From positions 1-58,579 of the forward strand of contig JBBRNH010000027.1 of NCBI GenBank assembly GCA_038230415.1: DNA of 58,579 nucleotides, read 5' to 3'. A program made the translations under genes and the position numbers. Below the pieces are notes generated by a model. The model made no database searches. It had not been told where the DNA came from and saw nothing but the letters and a program-made list of their open reading frames with translations. Position 1 is the stretch's first letter, and each line of letters opens with the position of its first letter. Origin of the DNA: JBBRNH01 sp038230415 (lineage in GTDB: Bacteria > Bacteroidota > Bacteroidia > Cytophagales > Spirosomataceae). Below are positions 32,489 through 40,640 of this stretch, in pieces.

Positions 32489-33451
32489 ATGTACCACGCA
32501 GTACGCTCTCTTACAACCCTCGGCCTGCTTACGGCGGGTTTACTCACTACCACCCTTGCCAACGGCCAGAAAAATTTCCCCACCGCGCCCGGCGTTACCG
32601 GCAGTGCCGAAGGGTTGGTTCGGGAAACGAGCGATCCGGGGCAGGAAGCCTACCCCAAGGTCAGCCCCGATGGTAAATCGCTGCTCTACAACGCCCTCGA
32701 AACCACGTCGTCAGCCGTGATGGACCCGTCGGGCAGGCTCTCGATCAAAACCAGCAAGAAGTACAAAATCGTTAAGAAACTCATTGGCGTTCCCACCACC
32801 AACCCGCTCGGCACCGATGCCGCCTACCCTACTTGGCTGCCCGATGGCTCCGGGGTGATTTATGCCTACATCAAACCCGACAAACCCGTTATCGTCCGCT
32901 CAAACATCAACGGCATTGGCCTTAACTACATCTCGCCGGCGGCAATGGGCGAAGACGATGCCGAACCGATTGTGATGAAAGATGGTAAAACAATCATTTT
33001 CTCGACCGTGATTGGCCCCGACCGGATGATCTGCACCATGGACATCAAGGGCAATAACTACTCCGTGATTACGCCGGGCGGCCACGTGGCCCTCGACCCG
33101 TCGAGTGCCGACAAGATCATTTATAATCAGGTGGTGGGAAAAACCGTGCAGATTTTTACGCTGAACCTGAAAACGGGCGAAAAAACGCAGCTTACCTCCG
33201 GCGATTATAACAACCGCGACGGGGCGTTCTCGCGCGATGGCAAGTTTCTGGCCTTTGTCAGCAACCGCGAAAACCCCAAGAAAACCATTCATCACCTGTA
33301 TATGATGCGGGTAGATGGCTCTGATTTAGTGCAGATTACGCAGGGGTTCACCAACGAAATTGACCCCTGTTTCGGCCCCGATGGTACGATTTATTTCGCC
33401 AGCAATGCCGAAAAAAACTACAACATCTGGAAAGTAAAACCCAAGTTTTAG
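32489..33451 (+). CDS. Secreted TolB/PD40-like beta-propeller protein
   Basis: 320 residues with a signal peptide (about 1-26, LTTLGLLTAGLLTTTLANGQ). WD40-like PD40 blades repeat through the rest: YPKVSPDGKSLLYNA, YPTWLPDGSGVIYAY, FSRDGKFLAFVSNR and FGPDGTIYFASNAEKNYNIW. Such exported propellers bind proteins, peptides or glycans. There is no catalytic domain fused, so it is not a DPP4-type peptidase. A GC-rich hairpin follows the stop. Confidence 0.85.
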   Translation: MYHAVRSLTTLGLLTAGLLTTTLANGQKNFPTAPGVTGSAEGLVRETSDPGQEAYPKVSPDGKSLLYNALETTSSAVMDPSGRLSIKTSKKYKIVKKLIGVPTTNPLGTDAAYPTWLPDGSGVIYAYIKPDKPVIVRSNINGIGLNYISPAAMGEDDAEPIVMKDGKTIIFSTVIGPDRMICTMDIKGNNYSVITPGGHVALDPSSADKIIYNQVVGKTVQIFTLNLKTGEKTQLTSGDYNNRDGAFSRDGKFLAFVSNRENPKKTIHHLYMMRVDGSDLVQITQGFTNEIDPCFGPDGTIYFASNAEKNYNIWKVKPKF

Positions 33452-33465
33452 GGCGAACCTACGTT

Positions 33466-33500
33466 GCCCCGGCCCCCTGTTTACCGGCACGGGCCGGGGC
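33466..33500. terminator. GC-rich hairpin between convergent genes
   Basis: GCCCCGGCCC and GGGCCGGGGC arms around a 15-base loop, 14 bases after the propeller stop and 25 before the restriction-methylase stop. No T-run, so termination is less certain. Confidence 0.5.
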
Positions 33501-33524
33501 GACTCCATCACCCCATCGGTCAGT

Positions 33525-36500
33525 TCAGGGGATTTCCTCCGCCCGTATTCCGTATAAGCCGCACACAATCAGATCAATGGCGGCTTCCTGCGCCGAGGTG
33601 TCGGCCTTGTCATCGGCGCGTTTCAGGGTCAGAATCTCCTCCACCCGCGCCGACAAATCAGCCTGAACAGCCAACGACGCTTCGGGAATCGGGATTTGTT
33701 CCAGATACTGACGGATGAAACGCAAATAACCGCCCCGGATAGTTGATGTTAAGTTTGAATAAAAAAACAAGACCGGACTGGAGTTTAGAACAGCCATCAA
33801 ATATTTGTCGTCAACCGGAATAATGTAGGCCGTATTTGTGCAGTAAGCTCCTGCGTTGTCGTAAATGAACTGACCTCTAATGGCAATATCGGGCAACATC
33901 AATTTAGGATTATCAAACTCAGGATAATAATCCACTGCATCCTGAATCTCATACCAACGATACCGGCCTTCTTTGCGCCCGGCCCACGCGCCTTTGTGGT
34001 CGCGGGGTTTAGGCACAAGCCGGTCTTTAAACTGCTCTAAGTGAGCCAAAATTGCCGGGTACTCTTCGATGTTGATGCCGCGCCGGGTAAAAATCAAAAA
34101 TTTATCGGCAACCGGGGTTTGGTAGCGTTTAATGTCGCGCCCGGCCAAAAACGGCTTAATCACCTCCGCCGACCGTGCATCCTGCGCCACGAGCCGCGCC
34201 CGCGTGGGTTCGTCAATTACGAAGGCTTCGTTGAGGCCGGTCAGCACGCCCCGATAAATTTTGTCGTTCACGTACTCGCGGAGGGGTTTGCCAGCCGCCC
34301 GGAGCTTGGCGAGCAGGGTTTGGGTGGTGGCATCGGAGAGCGTCCAGCCATTGTCGGGCAGGGCATCGAGGGCCATTTCAAACGTCCGGTCGGCGAGGTA
34401 ATCGGCCAGTCCGTTGCCATTCACGTGGCTGAAATCGAGGGTTTGGACGAGGGCGGCTTTCATTGTGGTTAGTGGCAAGTGATTAGTGGTTAGTTCCTGA
34501 CCGGGTTCCTCATTGGTAACGCGCAACTTTACATCACTTGCCACTTGCCACTGACCACTTGCCACTGGCTTCTGCAACGTCAGAATACTGGGATAGGTGG
34601 TGGCTTCGTCGAAAACGGGGAGGTCGCCGAAGTCGGTTATCCGGGTGATGGTCAGCGTTTTGAGCCACCGGCGCAGGCCCGCGCCGTAGCCCGCCCGCAT
34701 CCATTTGTTGGGGATGATATACGAGAAATAGCCGCCGTCGCGGAGGATATTCATGCCGAGTTCCACAAAATAGACGTAGAGGTCGGCGGTGCCGGCGGCC
34801 ACGTTGGGATACGTTTTCTGGAGGTGCGGTTTGAGCGGTGCAATGAGTTCATGCCGGATGTAGGGGGGGTTGCCCACCACCACATCGAACCCGGCAAACT
34901 GCCCCGCGTCGTCCATCACTTCGGGGAAGGCATACCGCCACTCGAAGGCCCGGTTATAAATCGGGTTGTTGCGGGCCGCGTCGAGGTCAACGGCCAGGGT
35001 GTCGAGGGCGGTTTGGAGTTTTTGCCGTTCTTTGAGTTGGGCGGGCGTGAGGGCATCGCCGAAGAGTTGCTGGGTCTGGTATTTCTGGATAAACTCGGCG
35101 GTGAGCTTATCGAGCCTGATTTTCAGCCCTTTATCTGCCGTTGTGAGGTGGTTGGCAAACACGCCCTGAATGTCTTCGATGCGTTTGCGGATACCCCGTT
35201 TCAGTTCTTTATCGCTGGCGTGTTTGTAATCCTGCACCCACTGCCGGTATTCGGCAATGGCCTGTTCGAGCCGGGGAGTCATCACTTCAAAGCCCGCGCC
35301 GACATCGGTTTGCCCCACCAATGAGTTACCGACCTTGATGTTGATGTCGAGGTTGGGCAGGGTTTGCAACGTAGTCTGAAGGTCAAAAGTCGAAGGTCGA
35401 AAGTCATTCTCAGTGTCTAAATTCTCGACTTTTGACTTTCGACCTTCGACCTTCGACTTTTGACTTTCGACTCGAAAATACGCGCATTTGAGCAGCTCGA
35501 TCCACAACCGCAACCGGCAAATATTCACCGAGTTGGGGTTAATATCCACGCCAAAGAGGCAGTTTTCGATGATCGTCTGTTTTTCGTGAAACAGCGTTTC
35601 CTGCACCCGTTGCATCTCCGTTGGGCGATACCCCTCCCCGCCCGCCCCCCTAAAAGAAGGGGGGGGAGATACTGCGATTGGCGCACGGTACTGAAACGGC
35701 TGTCCGTCTTCGTCGGTGACGATCAGTTCGTCGTTTTCAATCGTGATTTGGTGCCTGATTCGTCGTCCGTCGCTATCGCAGAGAATACCGAGTTGGGCTT
35801 TGAGGGCGATGAGTTCGTTGAGGGCCGAGACCAAAAAATGGCCGGAGCCAACGGCGGGGTCGCAGATGCGAAGGCCGTTGATGATGGCGTTGGCCTGGCG
35901 GATGTCCACCCGGTCGAGTTTGTTGTATACGTCGTTGACGGTCTGGCAGGTCCAGCCGTATTGCTCATTAAAGCGGGCAATCACGGCGCGGTGCAATACG
36001 TCTCGCACCATAAACATGGTGATGAATCCGGGCGTAAAAAACGAGCCGTCGCGGTAGCCGTTGAGTTTCTCGAAGATCAGCCCCAGCACGGCGGCATTAA
36101 TCAAGGTTTTATTATCGGGCTGAATCTCGGCGGGGCCGTCGGTGGCAAAGTCGTAGGCATCCAGAAACCCCAGCAGGTAGTTCAGCGTGGGTAGCTGGCC
36201 GGTGCGTCGTTTGCCGTGTTGGTCGCGGAGTACGGTTTTGGCCGACAGCGGCAACTCCAGCCGGTCTTTCAACTCGTTGATTTTTACGGCTTTGCGTTCC
36301 AGCGCGGTAATCTCAAAGAGCGAACTGTTGAGGTACGGAATCGGGCCGTATCGGTTCATGATGCCCTCGGCGCGGCTGTGTTCCGGCACGGCTAAAACCT
36401 CAAAAAACAGTTCGTTGAGGTCGTCAAATTCGCGCAGGCTGGCCGGGGCCATAAACCGCGCCCCACCTGGGCTATAACGCCCCAACTGCCCTTCGAGCAG

Positions 36501-37523
36501 TTTTAAAAACAGCACCCGGTTGAGCCACGTGATGCAGAGTTCGAGGGCAACGCCCGTGAGTTGTTCGTCGGTTGCGGTGCCGTAGTCATCGCGGGTGGGC
36601 AGGTCGTCGAGGATACCGTCAACGCGGAGAATATTGATCGTGTTTTCGAGCAGCGAGCCGTCGAAACGGTGGCCGACGGGCAGCCGTTCGATGAATTTTT
36701 GCCCGCCGTTTGCCACTTCGTGCAGCCCCAGAATATGGAGCAGTTCGTGATAAAACCCCTGGTTGAGCGTGTTGGCATCGTTGGCGAAGGGCAGTTTGAG
36801 AAGGTGTTCGGGCGAAAACAGTTTAAAAACCGGAATCAGGATTCGACTGGCGGCTTCGGCGGTGTCGGGACGGTTCAGGCCCCGGATGGCATCGTGGGCA
36901 TCGCGCAGGTTCAGCACCGTAACGGGCAGTTCGTCGTCCATCTCGCGGAGAATCCGGGCGGTTTCGGCATAAAAAAACGGATTGTCTTTTTTCTGTTGCC
37001 GCTTGATGTCGTAGAGTTTCCGCAGTTTGGTGTTATCGTAAAATACGCGCCGGAAGTCGTTTTCATCGAACAGAAACCAGTTATAGACATCGGTTGCAAC
37101 GAGTTGACTGATAGCGACATTGGCGTGTTTTTCGCGCTCTTCAAAGTAATACAGAATCAATTCGTGCAGGGCCTTCACATTGGGCGTGAGGGCGGTCATC
37201 ATCTCGTTTGAGCGCACCCGTTTGGTCTCCAGTACCACGCCGACGGGTGTTTCGGCGGTCGGACCGCTGTGAATGGCGAGGTCAATCCGTTCGCGGGTGT
37301 TGATCTCAAAGGTGCGGCCCCAGAGCGGGGCGTTTCCGTAGAAGGATTCGTTGAGAAAACTGGCAACGATATTTTTCTGGTGTTCTTCGGTCTCGTTTTC
37401 ATCGAGCCGCGAGAAGAGCCGTTCCAGGGCGCGGCAAAACGCGTCTATCTGATCTTGCCCAACGGATTGTTTGGCGTAGGCTTTACTGAGCGACTGGCCG
37501 GGTTTGCGAATAGCGAGTTTCAT
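33525..37523 (-). CDS. Type IIG-like restriction endonuclease-methyltransferase (Eco57I-like)
   Basis: 1332 residues, a single-chain enzyme. N-terminal nuclease: D81 in RIDLAIHSG and E99-T-K101 in VVLETKRV fit PD-(D/E)XK. A helical region spans about 230-500. Adenine-methyltransferase motif I is DPAVGSGHF (555-563) and motif IV is NPPY (885-888). The C-terminal part from about 1040 is the target-recognition and helical region (EQIPIPEASLAVQADL). It should cut and methylate the same DNA site; the site is unknown. No separate specificity subunit, methylase or BREX genes flank it. Three palindromic repeats are inserted in frame, at residues about 619-631, 684-716 and 986-1020, all outside the visible catalytic motifs. 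A promoter box lies 8 bases before the start. Confidence 0.88.
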   Translation of the reverse strand: MKLAIRKPGQSLSKAYAKQSVGQDQIDAFCRALERLFSRLDENETEEHQKNIVASFLNESFYGNAPLWGRTFEINTRERIDLAIHSGPTAETPVGVVLETKRVRSNEMMTALTPNVKALHELILYYFEEREKHANVAISQLVATDVYNWFLFDENDFRRVFYDNTKLRKLYDIKRQQKKDNPFFYAETARILREMDDELPVTVLNLRDAHDAIRGLNRPDTAEAASRILIPVFKLFSPEHLLKLPFANDANTLNQGFYHELLHILGLHEVANGGQKFIERLPVGHRFDGSLLENTINILRVDGILDDLPTRDDYGTATDEQLTGVALELCITWLNRVLFLKLLEGQLGRYSPGGARFMAPASLREFDDLNELFFEVLAVPEHSRAEGIMNRYGPIPYLNSSLFEITALERKAVKINELKDRLELPLSAKTVLRDQHGKRRTGQLPTLNYLLGFLDAYDFATDGPAEIQPDNKTLINAAVLGLIFEKLNGYRDGSFFTPGFITMFMVRDVLHRAVIARFNEQYGWTCQTVNDVYNKLDRVDIRQANAIINGLRICDPAVGSGHFLVSALNELIALKAQLGILCDSDGRRIRHQITIENDELIVTDEDGQPFQYRAPIAVSPPPSFRGAGGEGYRPTEMQRVQETLFHEKQTIIENCLFGVDINPNSVNICRLRLWIELLKCAYFRVESQKSKVEGRKSKVENLDTENDFRPSTFDLQTTLQTLPNLDINIKVGNSLVGQTDVGAGFEVMTPRLEQAIAEYRQWVQDYKHASDKELKRGIRKRIEDIQGVFANHLTTADKGLKIRLDKLTAEFIQKYQTQQLFGDALTPAQLKERQKLQTALDTLAVDLDAARNNPIYNRAFEWRYAFPEVMDDAGQFAGFDVVVGNPPYIRHELIAPLKPHLQKTYPNVAAGTADLYVYFVELGMNILRDGGYFSYIIPNKWMRAGYGAGLRRWLKTLTITRITDFGDLPVFDEATTYPSILTLQKPVASGQWQVASDVKLRVTNEEPGQELTTNHLPLTTMKAALVQTLDFSHVNGNGLADYLADRTFEMALDALPDNGWTLSDATTQTLLAKLRAAGKPLREYVNDKIYRGVLTGLNEAFVIDEPTRARLVAQDARSAEVIKPFLAGRDIKRYQTPVADKFLIFTRRGINIEEYPAILAHLEQFKDRLVPKPRDHKGAWAGRKEGRYRWYEIQDAVDYYPEFDNPKLMLPDIAIRGQFIYDNAGAYCTNTAYIIPVDDKYLMAVLNSSPVLFFYSNLTSTIRGGYLRFIRQYLEQIPIPEASLAVQADLSARVEEILTLKRADDKADTSAQEAAIDLIVCGLYGIRAEEIP
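34464..34568. repeat. 7-base-word palindrome in the restriction-methylase gene (residues 986-1020)
   Basis: Left side reads GTGGTTA, GTGGCAA, GTGATTA, GTGGTTA. Right side reads CACTTGC, CACTTGC, CACTGAC, CACTTGC, CACTGGC. It spans 35 codons without a stop; the protein shows the 7-residue repeat VASGQWQ/VASDVKL. Confidence 0.88.
35382..35474. repeat. 7-base-word palindrome in the restriction-methylase gene (residues 684-716)
   Basis: Left side reads GGTCAAA, AGTCGAA, GGTCGAA, AGTCATT. Right side reads TCGACTT, TTGACTT, TCGACCT, TCGACCT, TCGACTT, TTGACTT, TCGACTC. Translated on the minus strand it gives the 7-residue repeat KSKVEGR/KSKVENL. Confidence 0.88.
35630..35668. repeat. G/C hairpin repeat in the restriction-methylase gene (residues about 619-631)
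   Basis: CCCCCC-taaaagaa-GGGGGG hairpin flanked by CCCCTCCCCGCCCG; about 39 bases. It codes the Pro/Gly-rich stretch SPPPSFRGAGGEG and keeps the frame. Confidence 0.7.
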
Positions 37524-37530
37524 GGGATGG

Positions 37531-37538
37531 CAAAGATA
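37531..37538 (-). promoter_or_regulatory. Bacteroidota -7 promoter box (TATCTTTG)
   Basis: Exact TAnnTTTG on the minus strand, 7 bases before the restriction-methylase ATG (37523), which implies a nearly leaderless transcript. Confidence 0.5.
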
Positions 37539-37551
37539 ACCGACAAGTTCG

Positions 37552-37630
37552 CCACCGCCCCTCGGCTGTGGCTACGCTAATGAGCAAAAGCAAACATCCC
37601 GTCTGAAACCCCACAGCATGGGGGCGGTAG
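37552..37630. repeat. RAYT-associated palindrome, remote degenerate copy
   Basis: Degenerate arms at 37552-37571 and 37611-37630 surround a spacer that is the reverse complement of the cluster 2 spacer (31298-31333). It lies directly upstream of the restriction-methylase promoter, about 6 kb from the transposase gene. Confidence 0.8.
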
Positions 37631-37645
37631 GTAACGGGTCAACCG

Positions 37646-38791
37646 TTACTGGCCTTCCGTCAAAAATGCGGTCATCACGCCAAGGGTGGTATCAATTTCG
37701 TGGTCGGTGTTGTAGTAATGGGGTGAAAACCGCACCGCCCACGCCACGCCTTTTCGCTGCCAGTCAATAAGGGCGAAGTTGGTGTAACTCATCGAAAAAT
37801 TAATCCGGTGCTGTTTCAGGCGGGCCATCACCGCGTCGGGCCGTTGATGGTCGGGCAGGGTAAAGAGCAACAAACTCGCCAGTTGGTCGCCCTCGTCCAA
37901 CAGCCGCAGACCGGGCAGGTCGGCAAGGCCGGTGCGGAGCCGCTCACGCAGGTGGCGGTTGCGGGTCTGGATGTGTTCCAGACCGACTTCGTTGGCGTAT
38001 CGAATAGCAGCTGCCAGGCCCAACTGCAACGCCGGTGATGATTCCCACTGCTCAAAACGCCGGGCCGAGGACTGGGGCGTGTAGGTGTTATCGGTGGTCC
38101 AGTCGGCCCCGCGCATATCAATAAACAACGGTTCGAGGTCAGATGCCAGCACCCGGTCAGAGACGTAGAGCAGTCCCGTTCCGCGCGGGCCACGCAGAAA
38201 CTTACGGCCCGTTGCACACAGAAAGTCAGCCCCGATTGCTGGGGCATCCACCGGCATCTGTCCCACCGACTGACAGGCATCTACCAGATACCAGGCTCCG
38301 ATTTCCCGCGCCACCGGCCCAAAGGCTTCCACGGGCTGAATCCGGCCCGCGTTGGTTGGCACGTGGGTAACGGCCAGCAGAACGGGGCGAAGTTGCCGGG
38401 CCAGGCTGATAAAGTGGTCAGCATCAACGCCCCCGGTGGGCCGGTCGCTGGCCCGCACGAGCCGGATACCGAATCGTTTCTGGAGCGACAGGAACGCCGT
38501 TTGATTCGAGATATAGTCATCGTTGGTGGTCAGAATCACGTTGCCCGCCCGGAACGGAATGCTCGACAGCGCACGGGCGTAGGCATCGGTCGCGCTGTAT
38601 GTAAAGGCAATGTTTTGGGGCCGGGCGTTGAGCAGCGTGGCCGCGTGGGTATAAAACGTGCCGAGTGCGTCGGCGTGGGCGGCTTGTGCTTCGTAACCAC
38701 CCGTTTCGGCTTCGCCCGCGAGGTAGTGAGTAAGGGCTTCGGTAACGGGCGGGGGCATGAGCGCGGCCCCGGCGTTGTTGAGGTGAATCAT
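37646..38791 (-). CDS. Class V aminotransferase (cysteine desulfurase/kynureninase-like, PLP)
   Basis: 381 residues. Starts with IHLNNAGAALMPPPV, the usual class V opening. H143 (VTHVPTN) stacks on PLP, D171 (YLVDACQSVGQ) pairs with the pyridine nitrogen and K197 (ATGRKFLRGPRGTG) is the Schiff-base lysine. No Cys loop typical of IscS/SufS is obvious, so the reaction is more likely an aminotransferase, epimerase or lyase; the substrate is unknown. It starts 19 bases after the zeta-toxin stop on the same strand and may share its transcript. Confidence 0.88.
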   Translation of the reverse strand: MIHLNNAGAALMPPPVTEALTHYLAGEAETGGYEAQAAHADALGTFYTHAATLLNARPQNIAFTYSATDAYARALSSIPFRAGNVILTTNDDYISNQTAFLSLQKRFGIRLVRASDRPTGGVDADHFISLARQLRPVLLAVTHVPTNAGRIQPVEAFGPVAREIGAWYLVDACQSVGQMPVDAPAIGADFLCATGRKFLRGPRGTGLLYVSDRVLASDLEPLFIDMRGADWTTDNTYTPQSSARRFEQWESSPALQLGLAAAIRYANEVGLEHIQTRNRHLRERLRTGLADLPGLRLLDEGDQLASLLLFTLPDHQRPDAVMARLKQHRINFSMSYTNFALIDWQRKGVAWAVRFSPHYYNTDHEIDTTLGVMTAFLTEGQ

Positions 38792-38810
38792 TTATCTGGT
38801 AGCTGGCAGA

Positions 38811-39641
38811 TTAAACGTATCTGTTGCAGAAATCGGAAATTTGGGCCAAATAGTTGAGGTCGGTCTCTCCCCGGCCCCGTGTTTTGTCGTCAATTTTGTG
38901 CCATTCTTCCTGGTAAAAAGAAGCTGTTCGCAGGGGCTGACGAAGCTGATTGAAAAGTGACTGAAAATCGGGTATGTTGTCGGATCCCGCTTTTTCAACG
39001 TTGTAAACTACCTGCACCAACTCGTTTTGAGAGCGGCAGCAGATCGCAATCTTTCTAAAAATCTGCTCTTGGCAGGCTTGCTGAACATTAACCGGAATTT
39101 GCCGATAGGCTTCGTCGTGGGTGGCAATGGGCGAAAACCGACCGCTTCCATACAGGCTCATTTCGCCTTCGTACCGTTGAAAAATCCCCAGATAGCTGTC
39201 GTCAGAGTGAACGGCCAGAACATACGCTTCGGTTTGGAATCCTTGTTGGCTGGCTTGTTTGGCCGTTGACTCGATAACGCGGTACGTTCGCATCGTGCCT
39301 TCGATAATAAAATTCAGCCGCCGTTGAAGGCATTCTTCCTTCATAAACTCAACTAAGGCGTTAGAAAACGGCTGGGTGTGGTGAGGAGCATTTTGGCCGT
39401 ACTCTGCCTGAATGTGCTGAAAACGGGGATGATATTGGCGGTATTCGTCTCCATTGATCACCACCTGATTTTTGCCCTGAGCGAGCAGGTAACGAATTAG
39501 TCTTGTTTTACCGGCTGCCGGCTGACCGCCCAATAAAGTTGCCGTTGGGTTTTGTGAAGAGGTGGCGTTTTTGAGCGAAATTTTGGTCAGTAGCGATCTG
39601 GCTTCGTCTAACTCGTCTGACGAGTATTCATACAGTTTCAT
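38811..39641 (-). CDS. Zeta-toxin-family kinase
   Basis: 276 residues. Walker A is GGQPAAGKT (residues 38-46), followed by VINGDEYRQYHP (D65, E66) and FIIEGTMRTYRVIE, the zeta-toxin signatures. Zeta toxins phosphorylate UDP-N-acetylglucosamine or related sugars and block wall synthesis; other members target nucleotides. The start overlaps the upstream small gene by 14 bases, which suggests coupled translation with an antitoxin. Chromosomal zeta homologues may have roles other than addiction. Confidence 0.85.
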   Translation of the reverse strand: MKLYEYSSDELDEARSLLTKISLKNATSSQNPTATLLGGQPAAGKTRLIRYLLAQGKNQVVINGDEYRQYHPRFQHIQAEYGQNAPHHTQPFSNALVEFMKEECLQRRLNFIIEGTMRTYRVIESTAKQASQQGFQTEAYVLAVHSDDSYLGIFQRYEGEMSLYGSGRFSPIATHDEAYRQIPVNVQQACQEQIFRKIAICCRSQNELVQVVYNVEKAGSDNIPDFQSLFNQLRQPLRTASFYQEEWHKIDDKTRGRGETDLNYLAQISDFCNRYV

Positions 39642-39972
39642 ACGTCAATGACTGGGGCATGGATCGTGTCTTCTGCAACTGCATCCGGGCTTTTATGTAG
39701 GGAGCATAAACATTTTGTACTTTGGAAAGCAGGGCAGTAATGTCCTTTTCTGAATAAATACTGTCAATTTCAGCCTTGAAAAAAGCAATTTGCTGCATAC
39801 GTTGCCGGTAAGCCTGATCGTTGAGAATTGCCTCGTCGCCCGCCTTGAAACCCATTCGATTGAACGAGTCCAGCAACTCATTGAGCGATTCGATCTGCTC
39901 GGCAATCATTTTGCCAATCACCTCAATGGCAATGTCATATTCGACCCATGAATTATGATTGTCCTCTGCCAT
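39628..39972 (-). CDS. Helical partner of the zeta-like kinase (putative antitoxin)
   Basis: 114 residues, predicted almost all-helical (VEYDIAIEVIGKMIAEQIES, then DQAYRQRMQQIAFFKAEID). A good ribosome-binding site, AGGAGA, precedes the ATG. It is not recognisably the classical epsilon antitoxin. Position and 14-base overlap with the kinase gene are the only evidence for an antitoxin role. Confidence 0.6.
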   Translation of the reverse strand: MAEDNHNSWVEYDIAIEVIGKMIAEQIESLNELLDSFNRMGFKAGDEAILNDQAYRQRMQQIAFFKAEIDSIYSEKDITALLSKVQNVYAPYIKARMQLQKTRSMPQSLTYETV

Positions 39973-40046
39973 AATTTTCTCCTGTTCAATTTTTATTCAG
40001 AACGTTCTGTTTACGCCAATAATTTCACCAACACCCACAGGACTCC

Positions 40047-40640
40047 TCAGTGCATCCGGTCTCCGCGAACAGCCATAGTTTGCAGAATGCGGGCTTCAAT
40101 GTCGAGGATTTCTTTCCAGCGTTGCCGAACGCGCTCAACGGGCAGGTATTCTTCGGCGAGTTCGATGAAGTTGCGGTAATGACCCGCTTCGGAGATCATC
40201 AGTTCGCGGTAGAATTTCCGCAGGCTTTCGTCGGCGAGGCTTTCGGCGAGGAGTTTAAACCGTTCGCAACTGCGGGCTTCAATCAGGGCGTTGAGCAGCA
40301 GGCGGTTCAGCAGGTTTTCGGTATAGCTTGGCGTGGTGCGGATTTGGGCCTGCAACTCGTTTACATACAAATCTTTACGGGGCTTGCCGAGGGGAATATT
40401 CCGCTTGGCAAGTTCTTTCAGTACGCGCTGAAAGTGGCCCCATTCTTCGGCCACAACGGGCGTAAGCACGGCCACAATTTTTTCGTAATCGGCATAATAA
40501 ACAATCATCGAAATGCACGACGACGCGGCTTTCTGCTCGCACCAGGCATGGTCGGTCAGAATCTCGCCGATGTTCATCTGGGCAATATTGACCCAGCGCG
40601 GGTCGGTCGGGAGTTCAAGGCCGAGGGTAGTGAGTGCCAT
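40047..40640 (-). CDS. miaE: tRNA 2-methylthio-N6-isopentenyl-adenosine-37 hydroxylase MiaE
   Basis: 197 residues, ferritin-like di-iron enzyme. Ligand-bearing segments are HAWCEQKAAS, VVAEEWGHFQRVL, LIEARSCERFKLLA and MISEAGHYRNFI. The tail RVRQRWKEILDIEARILQTM is typical of MiaE. It hydroxylates the isopentenyl group of ms2i6A at tRNA position 37 next to the anticodon. The start codon directly follows the stop codon of the VapC-like gene with no gap, so it is probably the third gene of that operon. Confidence 0.92.
   Translation of the reverse strand: MALTTLGLELPTDPRWVNIAQMNIGEILTDHAWCEQKAASSCISMIVYYADYEKIVAVLTPVVAEEWGHFQRVLKELAKRNIPLGKPRKDLYVNELQAQIRTTPSYTENLLNRLLLNALIEARSCERFKLLAESLADESLRKFYRELMISEAGHYRNFIELAEEYLPVERVRQRWKEILDIEARILQTMAVRGDRMH

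Noticed and set aside
36561..37211. 216-codon open frame opposite the restriction-methylase
   Set aside because: It is antisense to the nuclease domain and has no domain signature.
33525..37523. PglX of a BREX system
   Set aside because: The protein has its own PD-(D/E)XK motif, and no brxA/B/C, pglZ or brxL genes lie nearby. A stand-alone type IIG enzyme fits better.
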